Assembly: GCF_900166595.1 (NCBI RefSeq)
Contig: NZ_LT745763.1
Span: 981,600-1,028,319 of the forward strand
Origin: Virgibacillus dokdonensis
GTDB taxonomy: Bacteria; Bacillota; Bacilli; Bacillales; Amphibacillaceae
Direction: 5' to 3'
DNA: 46,720 bases
Part shown: positions 17,183 to 26,497 of the stretch, in pieces
Numbering within the stretch: position 1 is the stretch's first letter
Layout: each line of letters begins with the position of its first letter
Program-made: the position numbers and the translations under genes
Notes under the pieces: model-generated
Told to the model about the DNA's origin: nothing
The model's database searches: none
What the model saw: the letters and a program-made list of their open reading frames with translations, nothing else

Positions 17183-17776
17183 ATGTCCTTGAGAGAGAAA
17201 AAAGTAGCAGAAAAAAAAGAGGAAATCATTCGTATGGCCATCCGTGTCCTATCGGAAAAAGGATACAATGGAATTACAATGGAAGAAATTGCTGCTAAGC
17301 TGTTAATGACAAAAGGAACTGTTTATTACTATTTTAAAGATAAACAGGAATTACTGTATCAGAGTCAAATTATGCTATTGGAACGGAGTTTGTGGAAAGT
17401 ACAACAAATTCAACAAAAACAAATTCCTATCGATAAAAAGCTTAATCAATCCATTATTTCTCATATTGAATATATATTGGAGGAACGCTCTGGGTTTGAA
17501 TTGATGTTAAAACCAGAACAAATATTTAATACAAAACAATTAGATGTTATTTTTAAACTTCGAGATACGTATGCCGAAATTTTTGATCAGATGATTACAG
17601 AGGGAATAGATGAAGGTACCTTTGATGTTACAGATGTAAAAGTGGTGCGAAATATAATTTTAGGTTCGATGAACTGGGTAACGCAATGGTATGCTGAGGA
17701 CGGGGAAAAAAGTAGGACAGAGATTGCTGAAGATATTGCTATCTACTTATTGCGAATGTTGTCACCAAATAAGTGA
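17183..17776 (+). CDS. TetR-family regulator (FadR-like), presumed repressor of the beta-oxidation operon
   Basis: This 197-residue regulator has an N-terminal TetR HTH: EIIRMAIRVLSEKGYNGIT then MEEIAAKLLMTKGTVYYYF (about residues 13-58). A helical ligand domain follows. Position right before acyl-CoA catabolic genes suggests a FadR-type acyl-CoA-responsive repressor, as known in bacilli. A 15-bp palindrome upstream of the first catabolic gene (17928-17942) is a candidate operator. The start is ATG, with AAGGAAGTGA upstream and its own near-consensus promoter. Confidence 0.85.
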   Translation: MSLREKKVAEKKEEIIRMAIRVLSEKGYNGITMEEIAAKLLMTKGTVYYYFKDKQELLYQSQIMLLERSLWKVQQIQQKQIPIDKKLNQSIISHIEYILEERSGFELMLKPEQIFNTKQLDVIFKLRDTYAEIFDQMITEGIDEGTFDVTDVKVVRNIILGSMNWVTQWYAEDGEKSRTEIAEDIAIYLLRMLSPNK

Positions 17777-17927
17777 CAATAGGTCCTTGCTAACGAAAGT
17801 GAATAGACGATAAGCACGATAGGAAAGTATACATTTTTTTGGTTTATAGCAAGAAAGACAATGGCGTCTTTCTGCCATAAGATAATTAGCCGAATTTTTA
17901 AAAAAGATTTGTATTGTAGAATGTGAA

Positions 17928-17942
17928 TATGGAATTTCCATA
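17928..17942. promoter_or_regulatory. 15-bp palindrome upstream of the beta-oxidation operon
   Basis: TATGGAATTTCCATA is symmetric about its central T. It lies 64 bp before the first structural gene, in the expected promoter zone. It is a candidate TetR operator. Confidence 0.45.
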
Positions 17943-18005
17943 GTATTTGAGGAGAGTAATTACTTGTTAAGAAGCAAATTTTAATTACATGTTGGAGGAG
18001 ATTAA

Positions 18006-18773
18006 ATGGAAATAGCAAAAGGGGTTGCTGTTGTTACTGGTGGTGCATCAGGCCTTGGTGAAGCTACAGTAAGAAAAATTGTAGAGGGAGGTGGAAAAGC
18101 CGTCATTTTTGATCTGGCAAAGAAGAATGGTGCATTACTAGCTGAAGAACTCGGAAGTGCAGTAGATTATTATCACGTTAATGTAACTGATGAGAGAAGT
18201 GTACAGGATGCATTAGAGAATACGATAAATCAATTTGGAAAAGTGGATATGCTTATTAACTGTGCAGGAATAGGCGCCGCAGAAAGAACACTAGGCAAAA
18301 AGGGGGTACATGATTTAGGAATTTTTAAAAAAGTTATTGAAGTAAATCTGCTTGGAACGTTTAATGTCATTCGGCTTGTTGCGCAAAAAATGTCCGCTAA
18401 TACTGTTAATGAAAATGGAGAGCGAGGAGTTATTATTAATACAGCTTCAGTAGCAGCGTTTGATGGTCAAATTGGTCAAGCGGCTTATAGTGCTTCCAAA
18501 GGGGGAATAACAGGAATGACGTTACCGATCGCTAGAGATCTATCATCTATAGGTATACGTGTTATGACGATTGCACCTGGATTATTTGAAACCCCGTTAT
18601 TTGCTTCCTTACCTGAAAAAGCAAAAAAAGCGTTAGGAGAAATGACACCGTTTCCATCTAGGCTAGGTTATCCCGAAGAATATGCACAGTTAGCAAAAAG
18701 TATTATTGAAAATCCTATGTTGAATGGAGAAATCATTCGATTAGACGGTGCCATACGTATGCAGCCCAAATGA
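18006..18773 (+). CDS. SDR-family 3-hydroxyacyl-CoA dehydrogenase (HSD10-like)
   Basis: This 255-residue short-chain dehydrogenase has the cofactor loop [10 protein letters not shown] (about 11-20), NCAGIG, a catalytic Ser in NTASVAA and the YSASKGG Tyr/Lys pair (about 161-167). The sequence [10 protein letters not shown] and the segment [18 protein letters not shown] match the type-2 3-hydroxyacyl-CoA dehydrogenase group. It probably oxidises 3-hydroxyacyl-CoA with NAD+, the third beta-oxidation step. The ATG follows TGGAGGAG. It is the first structural gene of the TetR-linked operon. The classical FadB-type enzyme is absent here, so this gene would fill that role. Confidence 0.8.
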   Translation: MEIAKGVAVVTGGASGLGEATVRKIVEGGGKAVIFDLAKKNGALLAEELGSAVDYYHVNVTDERSVQDALENTINQFGKVDMLINCAGIGAAERTLGKKGVHDLGIFKKVIEVNLLGTFNVIRLVAQKMSANTVNENGERGVIINTASVAAFDGQIGQAAYSASKGGITGMTLPIARDLSSIGIRVMTIAPGLFETPLFASLPEKAKKALGEMTPFPSRLGYPEEYAQLAKSIIENPMLNGEIIRLDGAIRMQPK

Positions 18774-18961
18774 TAAATAGAAATCTTTATACAATATAAA
18801 ATATTAAAATGTAGGCTTAGTCGTTGAAGAAACTGTCATGATTTGCATTAGATAGACTATCTATGAAGAAAAGAGAGTTTTTATAAAAAACTACATTGCA
18901 CATATAGTTGTAGTAAAAGCTAGATTAGGTTTTCTCAACGGTATTAGGAGGAGGTTTTTGC

Positions 18962-20119
18962 CTGAAAAGACATTTTTTAGAAGAAGAACATGCGATTTTC
19001 CGTAGTTCATTACGAAAATTTTTGGAACAAGAAGCAGCTCCATATTTCGCTGACTGGGAAGTGAATCAGCAAATACCAAGGTCATTTTGGAAAAAAGCAG
19101 GGGAACAAGGCTATCTATGTTCTTGGGCTAAAGAAGTCTATGGTGGTTTCGAAGCAGACTTTAGGTATTCGGTTGTTTTAAATGAAGAATTTGAACGGAT
19201 TGGCACAGCAATGGTAGGATTGGGCTTACATAATGATATTGTAATGCCTTATATAGATACGTATGGTTCAGAAGAACAAAAAAAACGGTGGTTACCTAAA
19301 GCGATACAAGGAGAGATTATTTCTGCTATTGCGATGACGGAGCCTGGGGCGGGGTCTGATTTGGCAGCAATTCAAACAACGGCAAAAAAAGATGGGGATG
19401 CTTATATTGTAAATGGAGAGAAAACATTTATAACAAATGGTTCTTCCGCAGATTTAGTGGTCGTCGTTTGCAAAACGAACCTACATGCCCAGCCTGCTTA
19501 TAAAGGAATAAGCCTGCTCGTTGTAGAAGCTAATACTCCAGGATTTCGAAAAGGGAAAAAGCTAAAAAAGATGGGACAGCTCGCAAATGATACATGTGAA
19601 TTAATTTTTGAAGATGCTCGTGTACCAGCTGGGAATTTACTGGGAGAAGAAGGTAAAGGATTTTATTATTTGATGGAAAAGTTGCAGCAGGAGCGGTTAT
19701 TAGTAAGTATGCAAAGTGTTGCAGCTATAAAAGAAATGATTACAATCACATCTGAATATGTAAAACAACGAAAAGCATTTGGAAAGCGAATTAGTGAATT
19801 TCAACATACACAATTTCAACTTGCTGAGCTTTATACAGAGTGGCAAATTGGCAATGTGTTTGTTGATCGTTTAATTGAACAACATATGGCTGGGGAGCAA
19901 ATTGTGTCAGAGGTGTCCATGGCAAAGTGGTGGACGACAGACTTAGCTAAGAAAGTAGCAGCAATTTGTATGCAATTACATGGTGGATATGGTTATATGG
20001 AAGAGTTTGAAATTGCAAGAAGATATCGTGATGTAGCTGTGTCATCTATTTATGCAGGTTCTAATGAAATTATGAAACTAATTATCGCCAAAAATATGGG
20101 ATTAGTAGATGCGGAATAG
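18962..20119 (+). CDS. Acyl-CoA dehydrogenase, apparently with a CTG start
   Basis: This FAD enzyme of 385 residues performs the first oxidation of beta-oxidation. Signatures are AMTEPGAGSDLAAIQTTAKK, YIVNGEKTFITNG, a C-terminal ARRYRDVAV region and YAGSNEIMKLIIAK. The catalytic base probably is Glu in the QLHGGYGYMEEFEIAR region. The reading frame extends upstream of the first TTG (19022) through residues that plainly belong to the family (LKRHFLEEEHAIFRSSLR). The only start-like codon there at the right distance from AGGAGGAGG is CTG at 18962; no ATG, GTG or TTG exists in frame. Starting at 19022 would remove an N-terminal helix. The CTG start is inferred. Confidence 0.85.
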   Translation: MKRHFLEEEHAIFRSSLRKFLEQEAAPYFADWEVNQQIPRSFWKKAGEQGYLCSWAKEVYGGFEADFRYSVVLNEEFERIGTAMVGLGLHNDIVMPYIDTYGSEEQKKRWLPKAIQGEIISAIAMTEPGAGSDLAAIQTTAKKDGDAYIVNGEKTFITNGSSADLVVVVCKTNLHAQPAYKGISLLVVEANTPGFRKGKKLKKMGQLANDTCELIFEDARVPAGNLLGEEGKGFYYLMEKLQQERLLVSMQSVAAIKEMITITSEYVKQRKAFGKRISEFQHTQFQLAELYTEWQIGNVFVDRLIEQHMAGEQIVSEVSMAKWWTTDLAKKVAAICMQLHGGYGYMEEFEIARRYRDVAVSSIYAGSNEIMKLIIAKNMGLVDAE

Positions 20120-20293
20120 TTAGATAACAATTGCCGTGGTTCGTATTGGAATAGTCACCATATACGAAGAAAGATATTTACAGGATTATTTTTGCATGTG
20201 AAAATGGAATCTATTTATTGAAAGGGTTTACATCTCGGGATTAGGCAATAGTCAGTAATAACATATATCAGAAATGGAAGGGATGATCATATA

Positions 20294-21445
20294 TTGCGAG
20301 AAGCGGTAATTATAGAGGCTGTAAGAACACCAGTTGGAAGGCGTAAAGGGAGTTTGTCAGCAAAACGTGCAGAAGATTTAGCGGCAAAACCTTTGCAAGC
20401 ATTGATAGAACGAGTAGGCATTGACCCTGGACTAGTAGAAGATGTCATCTACGGTTGTGTGTCTCAAGTAGGTGAGCAGGCGTTTGATATTGCTAGGCAA
20501 GCTGCATTAATTGCTGATTTTCCAGTTGAAGTGCCTGGAACAACGATTGATCGTCAATGTGGATCGAGTCAACAAGCTGTTCATTTTGCTTCTCAAGCGA
20601 TTATGAGCGGAGACATGGATGTGGTCATTGCCGGCGGCGTGGAAAATATGACGCGTGTTCCAATGGGGTCCAATATGCAAGGGGTTACAATAAATGAAAA
20701 TTTAACCTCCAAATATGAAATCATTAATCAAGGGCTATCCGCAGAACGAATTGCTGATAAATGGGGATTTAGTCGCCAGCAACTAGATGAGTTTTCACTC
20801 ATAAGTCATGAAAAAGCCATTGCAGCAATGAAATCGGGCTACTTTAATAAGGAGATCATGCCACTAGAAGTAAACTTACCAGATGGATCATTGGATTTGT
20901 TGAGGTATGATGAAGGACCGAGGGAACAAACAAGTTTGGATAAGTTAAGCGAATTAAAGGCTGCATTTCAAGAAGGTGGAAAAATCACTGCTGGCAACTC
21001 CAGTCAAATTAGTGATGGTGCAGCAGCGCTATTGCTAATGTCTCGTGACAAAGCAAACGAATTAGGGTTAAAGCCAAAGTTTCGGGTCTTAGCACGTACG
21101 GTGATTGGCTCTGACCCAACGCTTATGCTGACGGGACCAATACCTGCTACGGAAAAAGTATTACGTATAGCCCGATTAAGCATTTCCGATATCGACGTTT
21201 TTGAAGTAAATGAAGCTTTTGCCTCTGTAGCTTTAGCTTGGTTGCATGAAACTGGAGCAGATCCAAAACGTCTTAATCCAAATGGTGGTGCAATTGCGCT
21301 CGGTCATCCGCTTGGAGCCAGTGGGGCAAGATTAATGACAACTATGATACATGAATTGGAACGTACAGGTGGACGGTACGGATTACAAACCATGTGCGAA
21401 GGTCATGGTATGGCGAATGCAACAATTATTGAACGTTTAGCTTAA
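20294..21445 (+). CDS. Thiolase (acetyl-CoA C-acyltransferase)
   Basis: This 383-residue thiolase would cleave 3-ketoacyl-CoA with CoA in the last beta-oxidation step. The nucleophilic Cys89 lies in DRQCGSSQQAVHFA. The active-site His is in GGAIALGHPLGASGAR, and the second catalytic Cys in MCEGHGMANATII. The start is TTG with AAGGGATG upstream. A gap of 174 bp separates it from the acyl-CoA dehydrogenase gene. That it is FadA-like rather than a biosynthetic thiolase is inferred from the operon. Confidence 0.88.
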   Translation: MREAVIIEAVRTPVGRRKGSLSAKRAEDLAAKPLQALIERVGIDPGLVEDVIYGCVSQVGEQAFDIARQAALIADFPVEVPGTTIDRQCGSSQQAVHFASQAIMSGDMDVVIAGGVENMTRVPMGSNMQGVTINENLTSKYEIINQGLSAERIADKWGFSRQQLDEFSLISHEKAIAAMKSGYFNKEIMPLEVNLPDGSLDLLRYDEGPREQTSLDKLSELKAAFQEGGKITAGNSSQISDGAAALLLMSRDKANELGLKPKFRVLARTVIGSDPTLMLTGPIPATEKVLRIARLSISDIDVFEVNEAFASVALAWLHETGADPKRLNPNGGAIALGHPLGASGARLMTTMIHELERTGGRYGLQTMCEGHGMANATIIERLA

Positions 21446-21490
21446 TAGAAAAAAAGCTTGGTGTAAAATTTTAAACAAGGAGGTGTTCTT

Positions 21491-22650
21491 TTGCCGCTTA
21501 CAGCCATCCGTGTACTTGATTTGACTCGATTATTGCCAGGTCCCTATTGTTCTATGTTACTTGCAGATTTTGGTGCAGAGGTTATTAAGGTAGAAGATCA
21601 AGATAAGGGTGACTATGCTAGAAATTATTATCCTCTCCTTGATGAGGACAGTGCCATGTTTCACGCGTTGAACCGAAACAAGAAGAGCGTCTGTTTAAAT
21701 TTGAAACGGGAAGCAGATCGAACCATTTTTTTAAACATGGTCAAGGATGCAGATGTTGTTCTCGAATCTTTTCGACCGGGTGTAATGAAAAGATTAGGCG
21801 TAGATTATGAAACATTAAAAACGATTAACTCGCGAATTATTTATTGTTCGATTACAGGCTATGGACAAACAGGTCCATATGCTTCAAAAGCTGGCCATGA
21901 TTTGAATTACCTTAGCTACGCGGGATTATTACATCTCATAGGAGAACAGAATGGCAAGCCAATTGTACCAGCTGCGCAAATTGCAGATATTGGTGGCGGT
22001 GCTTATCCTGCTGCATTAGGAATTATGCTTGCATTGTGGGAGAGGAAGACATCTGGTGAAGGACAATTCATAGATATATCGATGATGGACGGCGTTCTTG
22101 CTTGGTTACAAACGAGCTTACCCAATTACTTTGCTACAGACGAATTACCAGAACGCGGAAAACAGCCTTTAAGTGGAGCATTAGCATGCTATGAAGTTTA
22201 TGAAACGAAAGATGGTAGATGGCTAGCGGTAGGAGCATTGGAACCGAAATTTTGGCAAGTATTTTGTGATACGATTGGCAAAAGGGAGCTAATCGCTTAT
22301 CAACACGCGCCTTTACTTGAACAGCATCGCGTCAAGTATGAAATTCAATCCGTTATTCAACAAAAATCATTAAACGAATGGGTACAGCTTTTTGAAGGTG
22401 TAGAGGCTTGTATATCCCCTGTTCAAAACTTTTCGGAAGTAGAAAAAGATGCCCAAGTAAAGGCACGAGATATGGTTGTATCCATCCCCCATCCTACAGT
22501 TGGGAGGTGAAGCAGATTGGGATACCTATAAAACTCTCTAAAACACCAGGAAGCATTCGTTCTTCAGCGCCTAAGCATGGAGAGCATCAGGAAGTGCTTG
22601 ATCCATATTTAGCTCATAGTTCTACAGCAGCTTTACAAGATGAAAATTAA
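21491..22650 (+). pseudogene. CaiB/BaiF-type CoA-transferase with a C-terminal 1-nt frameshift
   Basis: The first 339 codons encode a family III CoA-transferase / alpha-methylacyl-CoA racemase-like protein: RVLDLTRLLPGPYCSMLLAD, GAEVIKVED, LNRNKKSVCLNLK and the catalytic Asp region GHDLNYLSYAGLL. The frame stops after HPTVGR at 22510. The expected continuation VKQIGIPIKLSKTPGSIR is present in another frame and runs to 22650. One missing G in the GGGAGG(G)TGAAG context explains it. The truncated protein lacks about 45 residues. Either a real lesion or a sequencing error in a G-rich run is possible; activity may persist. TTG start with AAGGAGGTG. Confidence 0.82.
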
Positions 22651-22829
22651 ACGAAAACGGGGAGGAGGAAAAGTACAAGTCGTTCATTACACTTCTCTAC
22701 TTACAAAAAAGTACCATCTTTTTAGCTATTTTAGAAAACTTTGCTTATACGATAAGTCCTAAAAAACTTGACAATGACCTATAGTGTAGAAACATTTTTA
22801 CGTTGGAATACGTATGTTTTTGTAAGAAA

Positions 22830-23075
22830 TAAGAAAGTATAAAAATTGTTGCTTTGGGATACCGAATTAACGGAATAGCCTTGTCCAGCAACTAGGCGAA
22901 TTCACTTCATTGGTCTAAGTTAAGTCACCATCGGTTTGTGCTAAGTAGAAAGGCTGACTAAAAACTTTGCCTTAGTGTGTCGGCATACCTCTGTTTTAGT
23001 GGCAGGCTTCGTAAAACTTTCGTTGATTCGCTCCAGTCGCTACGTTGCTTAACAGGCGCTCTCAGCCTTTGTTAC
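22830..23075 (+). repeat. Mosaic intergenic repeat, copy 1
   Basis: This is one of three long copies of a non-coding repeat. It begins AAGAAAGTATAAAAATTG and has the core CCAGCAACTAGGCGA. It continues with AGTCACCATCGGTT and GCCTTAGTGTGTCGGCATAC, then the 3' block CGTTGATTCGCTCCAGTCGC, and ends GCCTTTGTTAC. It fills most of the 450 bp between the CoA-transferase and ligase genes. No ORF of its own is apparent. Confidence 0.8.
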
Positions 23076-23101
23076 ACAAAATTAAAATGGGAGGGATAGA
23101 T

Positions 23102-24645
23102 TTGAATATAGGATCGACGTTAGATCGACGTTAGCTAGGAATGCGCGGCAGTTTCCAGATAAGCAAGCTGTTTGTTTTGAAAATCACTCCTACACATATA
23201 AGCAGCTCAACGACGAAGTTAATAAGATTGCTAGCGGTTTATTAACACATCATGTAGGGAAAGGAGAAAAAATAGGTGTTTTAATGAAAAATTCCGATCA
23301 ATTCATGATTGTATTTTATGCCATTATGAAAATTGGAGCTATCGCTGTACCGATTAACTTTCGTTTAACCGCACGCGAAATACAATATATTGTGGAGGAT
23401 GCAGACATTTCTGTTCTATTTTTTGACGAAGCATATGTCCCTTTAGTTCGGCAAATTACGGAAAATAATCCGAATATAAAGTTACGCATTTGTGCCAGTG
23501 ATCAAGCTTATGAAAACATACAAACGATACATGATATTCGTGTGCAAAATGTATTAGAACCTAATGTAGAAGTTGCAGAATCAGATGATGCCGAAATATT
23601 ATACACATCTGGTACAACTGGAAACCCAAAAGGGGCTTTATTTGACCACCATCGAATCCTTTATGTCGCATTTACCTCAGCCATTATGATGAAAATAGAT
23701 CCTGCAGACAAATTACTTCACGTTGCGCCATTATTCCATTCCGCACAATTAAACCTATTTATGATTACAGGTACTTTTCTAGGTTCTACGCAAATTATCC
23801 ATCAAGACTTTCACCCCGCTCATGTATTACAAGCGATTGAACAATATAAAATCTCTCTCTTCTTTGCCGTGCCGACCATGTATAATTTCTTACTCCAAGT
23901 GTCGAATTATGAAACTTATGACCTTTCTTCAGTAAAACGTTGCGGTTATGGTGCTGCACCGATGCCAACCGCTTTATTGAAAAAAGTGATGCACTTATTT
24001 AAGCACGATCAATTTTACAATATGTGTGGTTTAACGGAAGCTGGTCCAGGTGGAGTTCTATTGTTGCCTGAGGAACATAAGACAAAAATGGGTGCAGGTG
24101 GAAAAGCTATGCTCTGTACGGAAGTCAAAGTCGTCAATGAATGGGGAGAGGATGCTGCACCTTATGAAGTAGGTGAATTTATTATTCAAAGTGAAATGGT
24201 GATGAAGGAATATTATAAAAATCCCGAAGAGACAAGACGAACGCTGAGAGACGGATGGCTTTATACTGGAGATTTAGCAATCATAGATGAAGATGGGTAT
24301 ATTACCCTTGTTGATCGAAAGAAAGATATGATTATATCCGGTGGTGAAAATATTTATTCTACAGAAGTAGAGCAAGTTCTTTATCAATCCCCTGATGTAT
24401 TAGAAGCAACAGTAATTGGATTACCAGATGAAATATGGGGAGAAAAAGTTGTTGCAATTGTTGTAGCAAAAGAAGGTAAAAGTTTGGAAGTAGAAAAACT
24501 AAAAACGTTTTGTCGCCAACATTTAGCTAGCCATAAAGTACCGACAGAATTTATTAAAGAAAATTTCATACCTCGCAATGCGTCCGGAAAAATCTTGAAA
24601 TATCGTCTTAGAGAAGCGCTACAAACAGGAGAGTCATCATCTTAG
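23102..24645 (+). pseudogene. Acyl-CoA synthetase with an 11-bp duplication breaking the 5' end
   Basis: From about 23134 to 24645 the frame encodes a nearly complete AMP-forming acyl-CoA ligase: YTSGTTGNPKGA (P-loop-like A3), CGLTEAGPGG-type A5, YTGDLAIIDEDGY, and DRKKDMIISGGENIY with the C-terminal Lys in NASGKILKYRLRE. The natural start is TTG at 23102 after GGGAGGG. It is separated from the rest by a tandem duplication of GATCGACGTTA (23112-23122 and 23123-23133), which brings a stop at codon 11. Removing one copy restores an unbroken frame (LNIGSTLARNARQFPDKQAV). As it stands only internal initiation, for example at 23284, could yield product, lacking about 57 residues. Confidence 0.85.
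23112..23133 (+). repeat. Tandem 11-bp duplication inside the ligase 5' end
   Basis: Two adjoining perfect copies of GATCGACGTTA. One copy fits the conserved reading frame; two shift it and give a TAG at 23132. Confidence 0.95.
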
Positions 24646-24673
24646 CAAATCATTAAAAAGGAGTGGAGCAAGT

Positions 24674-26293
24674 ATGATGGATAGCCCTTTATTAATAACA
24701 TCGTTAATCGAACGTGCAGAGAATTATTTTCCCAACAAGGAAATTATTTCAAGAACGCAAAAATATATGCATCGTTTAACGTATAAGGAACTTGGTGGCA
24801 GAGTAAGAGCGTTAGCTCATGCACTAAAGGAATTAGGGATACAAAAAGGAGATCGTGTTGGGACATTCGCTTGGAATCATCATCGCCATTTAGAAGCTTA
24901 TTTTGCGGTTCCATCTATTGGTGCGATTTTGCATACCATTAATATTCGCTTATCAGCTGAGCAACTTGGATATATTATAAACCATGCGGAAGATAAAGTG
25001 ATTCTTGTCGATGAGGAGCTTTTACCTGCGATAGAAAGTATATTCGATCAGCTTGAGACAGTAGAAACAATTATTGTAATGACAGACGAGGAGGTTGTCC
25101 CTGCATCTAAATTACCTTCTCTTTTACATTATGAACAGTTTCTAGAAGATGGGGATGCTACATTTGCTTTTAAAAAGGACATGGAGGAAGAGGAAGCAGC
25201 AGAATTATGCTATACATCAGGAACAACAGGTAAGCCGAAAGGGGTTGTATACTCGCACAGGGGTCTTGTTCTTCATGCGATGGCTTTAAGTCTAGCTGAT
25301 ACTTCTGCTGTTTCTGAAGAAGATGTTTCTATGCCTGTCGTTCCAATGTTTCATGCAAATGCTTGGGGGATGCCGCATGCAGCGACATGGATGGGAGCTA
25401 AACAAGTTCTACCAGGTCCCTATCCAACACCTGAAATTTTAGCAAGATTAATAGAAACAGAGAAAGTAACCATTACAGCAGGTGTTCCTACTATTTGGCT
25501 AGGTTTATTAAAAGAATTAGACAAGAAAACGTACCAGCTTGATAGTTTGCGTGGAATATTATGCGGAGGTTCTGCAGCGCCATTTGGAATGATAAAAGCC
25601 TTTGAAATGAAACATAAAATACCGTTTTTTCATGCATATGGGATGACTGAAACGACACCGTTAGCCTTATTTTCCAAATTAAAAAGTTCCCAAAAACAAC
25701 TGTCAGAAATGGATAAATTAGATATAAAATCAAAACAAGGAATGGCGGTGCCAGGAATTGAAATAAAAGCTATAAATGAGAATGGAGATATAAAAAGAGA
25801 TGGTCGGGAAATGGGAGAGCTGCTGATCAGAGGACCTTGGATTGCCGACTCGTACTATAAAGATGACCGTAGTGACAATTCGTTTCTTGATGGATGGCTG
25901 TATACGGGCGATGTCGTAACCATTGATGAGGAAGGGTTCGTGAAAATTGTTGATCGAACGAAAGATTTAATAAAAAGTGGTGGAGAGTGGATTTCATCGG
26001 TAGATTTAGAAAATGCACTAATGGCTCACGAAGCAGTGTATGAGGCTGCTGTTGTATCCGTTCCTCATGAAAAATGGCAAGAACGTCCAGTTGCTTGTGT
26101 TGTATTAAAAGATGATTATAGAAGCGTTGTAGGTCAACAGGATTTATACGCATTTTTAGAAGCACAATTTGTAAAATGGTGGCTGCCTGATGACATTTTA
26201 TTTATGGATGCGTTACCAAAAACATCTGTAGGTAAATTTTTAAAAACAGCTTTACGAGAAGAAGTGAAACAGCAATTAACGAAAGAATTTTAA
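24674..26293 (+). CDS. Long/medium-chain acyl-CoA ligase (AMP-forming)
   Basis: This 539-residue ANL-superfamily ligase activates a fatty or short organic acid to its CoA thioester. Motifs are CYTSGTTGKPKGVVYSHRG (A3), YGMTETTP (A5), GWLYTGDVVTIDEEGFVKI (A7), DRTKDLIKSGGEWISS (A8) and the C-terminal catalytic Lys in PKTSVGKFLKTALRE. The segment MPVVPMFHANAWGMPHAA fits the long-chain FadD-like/AlkK group. The start ATGATG has AAAGGAGTGG upstream. It is the last gene of the TetR-linked operon and could compensate for the broken ligase next to it. Confidence 0.85.
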   Translation: MMDSPLLITSLIERAENYFPNKEIISRTQKYMHRLTYKELGGRVRALAHALKELGIQKGDRVGTFAWNHHRHLEAYFAVPSIGAILHTINIRLSAEQLGYIINHAEDKVILVDEELLPAIESIFDQLETVETIIVMTDEEVVPASKLPSLLHYEQFLEDGDATFAFKKDMEEEEAAELCYTSGTTGKPKGVVYSHRGLVLHAMALSLADTSAVSEEDVSMPVVPMFHANAWGMPHAATWMGAKQVLPGPYPTPEILARLIETEKVTITAGVPTIWLGLLKELDKKTYQLDSLRGILCGGSAAPFGMIKAFEMKHKIPFFHAYGMTETTPLALFSKLKSSQKQLSEMDKLDIKSKQGMAVPGIEIKAINENGDIKRDGREMGELLIRGPWIADSYYKDDRSDNSFLDGWLYTGDVVTIDEEGFVKIVDRTKDLIKSGGEWISSVDLENALMAHEAVYEAAVVSVPHEKWQERPVACVVLKDDYRSVVGQQDLYAFLEAQFVKWWLPDDILFMDALPKTSVGKFLKTALREEVKQQLTKEF

Positions 26294-26324
26294 ACACGCA
26301 TTGCATAAGTTTATCTTGGGTAGA

Positions 26325-26398
26325 AGGTGTTGTATACTCCCACTTCAAAGATTGGAAGGTGCGAGTTGAAACGGCCAAAGCGGGAGATAACAGCACCT
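26325..26398. repeat. Imperfect long hairpin between convergent transcripts
   Basis: AGGTGTTGT at 26325-26333 pairs with ACAGCACCT at 26390-26398 (one G-U). After a 3x3 internal loop CTCCC pairs with GGGAG. The loop is about 36 nt. It has no U tract on either side, so it is not a classical terminator. The nature is unknown. Confidence 0.45.
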
Positions 26399-26497
26399 AA
26401 TCCCGATTTATCTAGAATTTTTTAGATTATCCCTTTGTTTGTTGTAATAATATTTAGTCGGGGATGAAATTGAAAATATAATTTATTTACTACTAAA

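Noticed and set aside
22830..23075. Insertion sequence or group II intron in the acyl-CoA operon
   Set aside because: No transposase or reverse transcriptase is encoded; it is a short non-coding repeat with copies elsewhere in the window.
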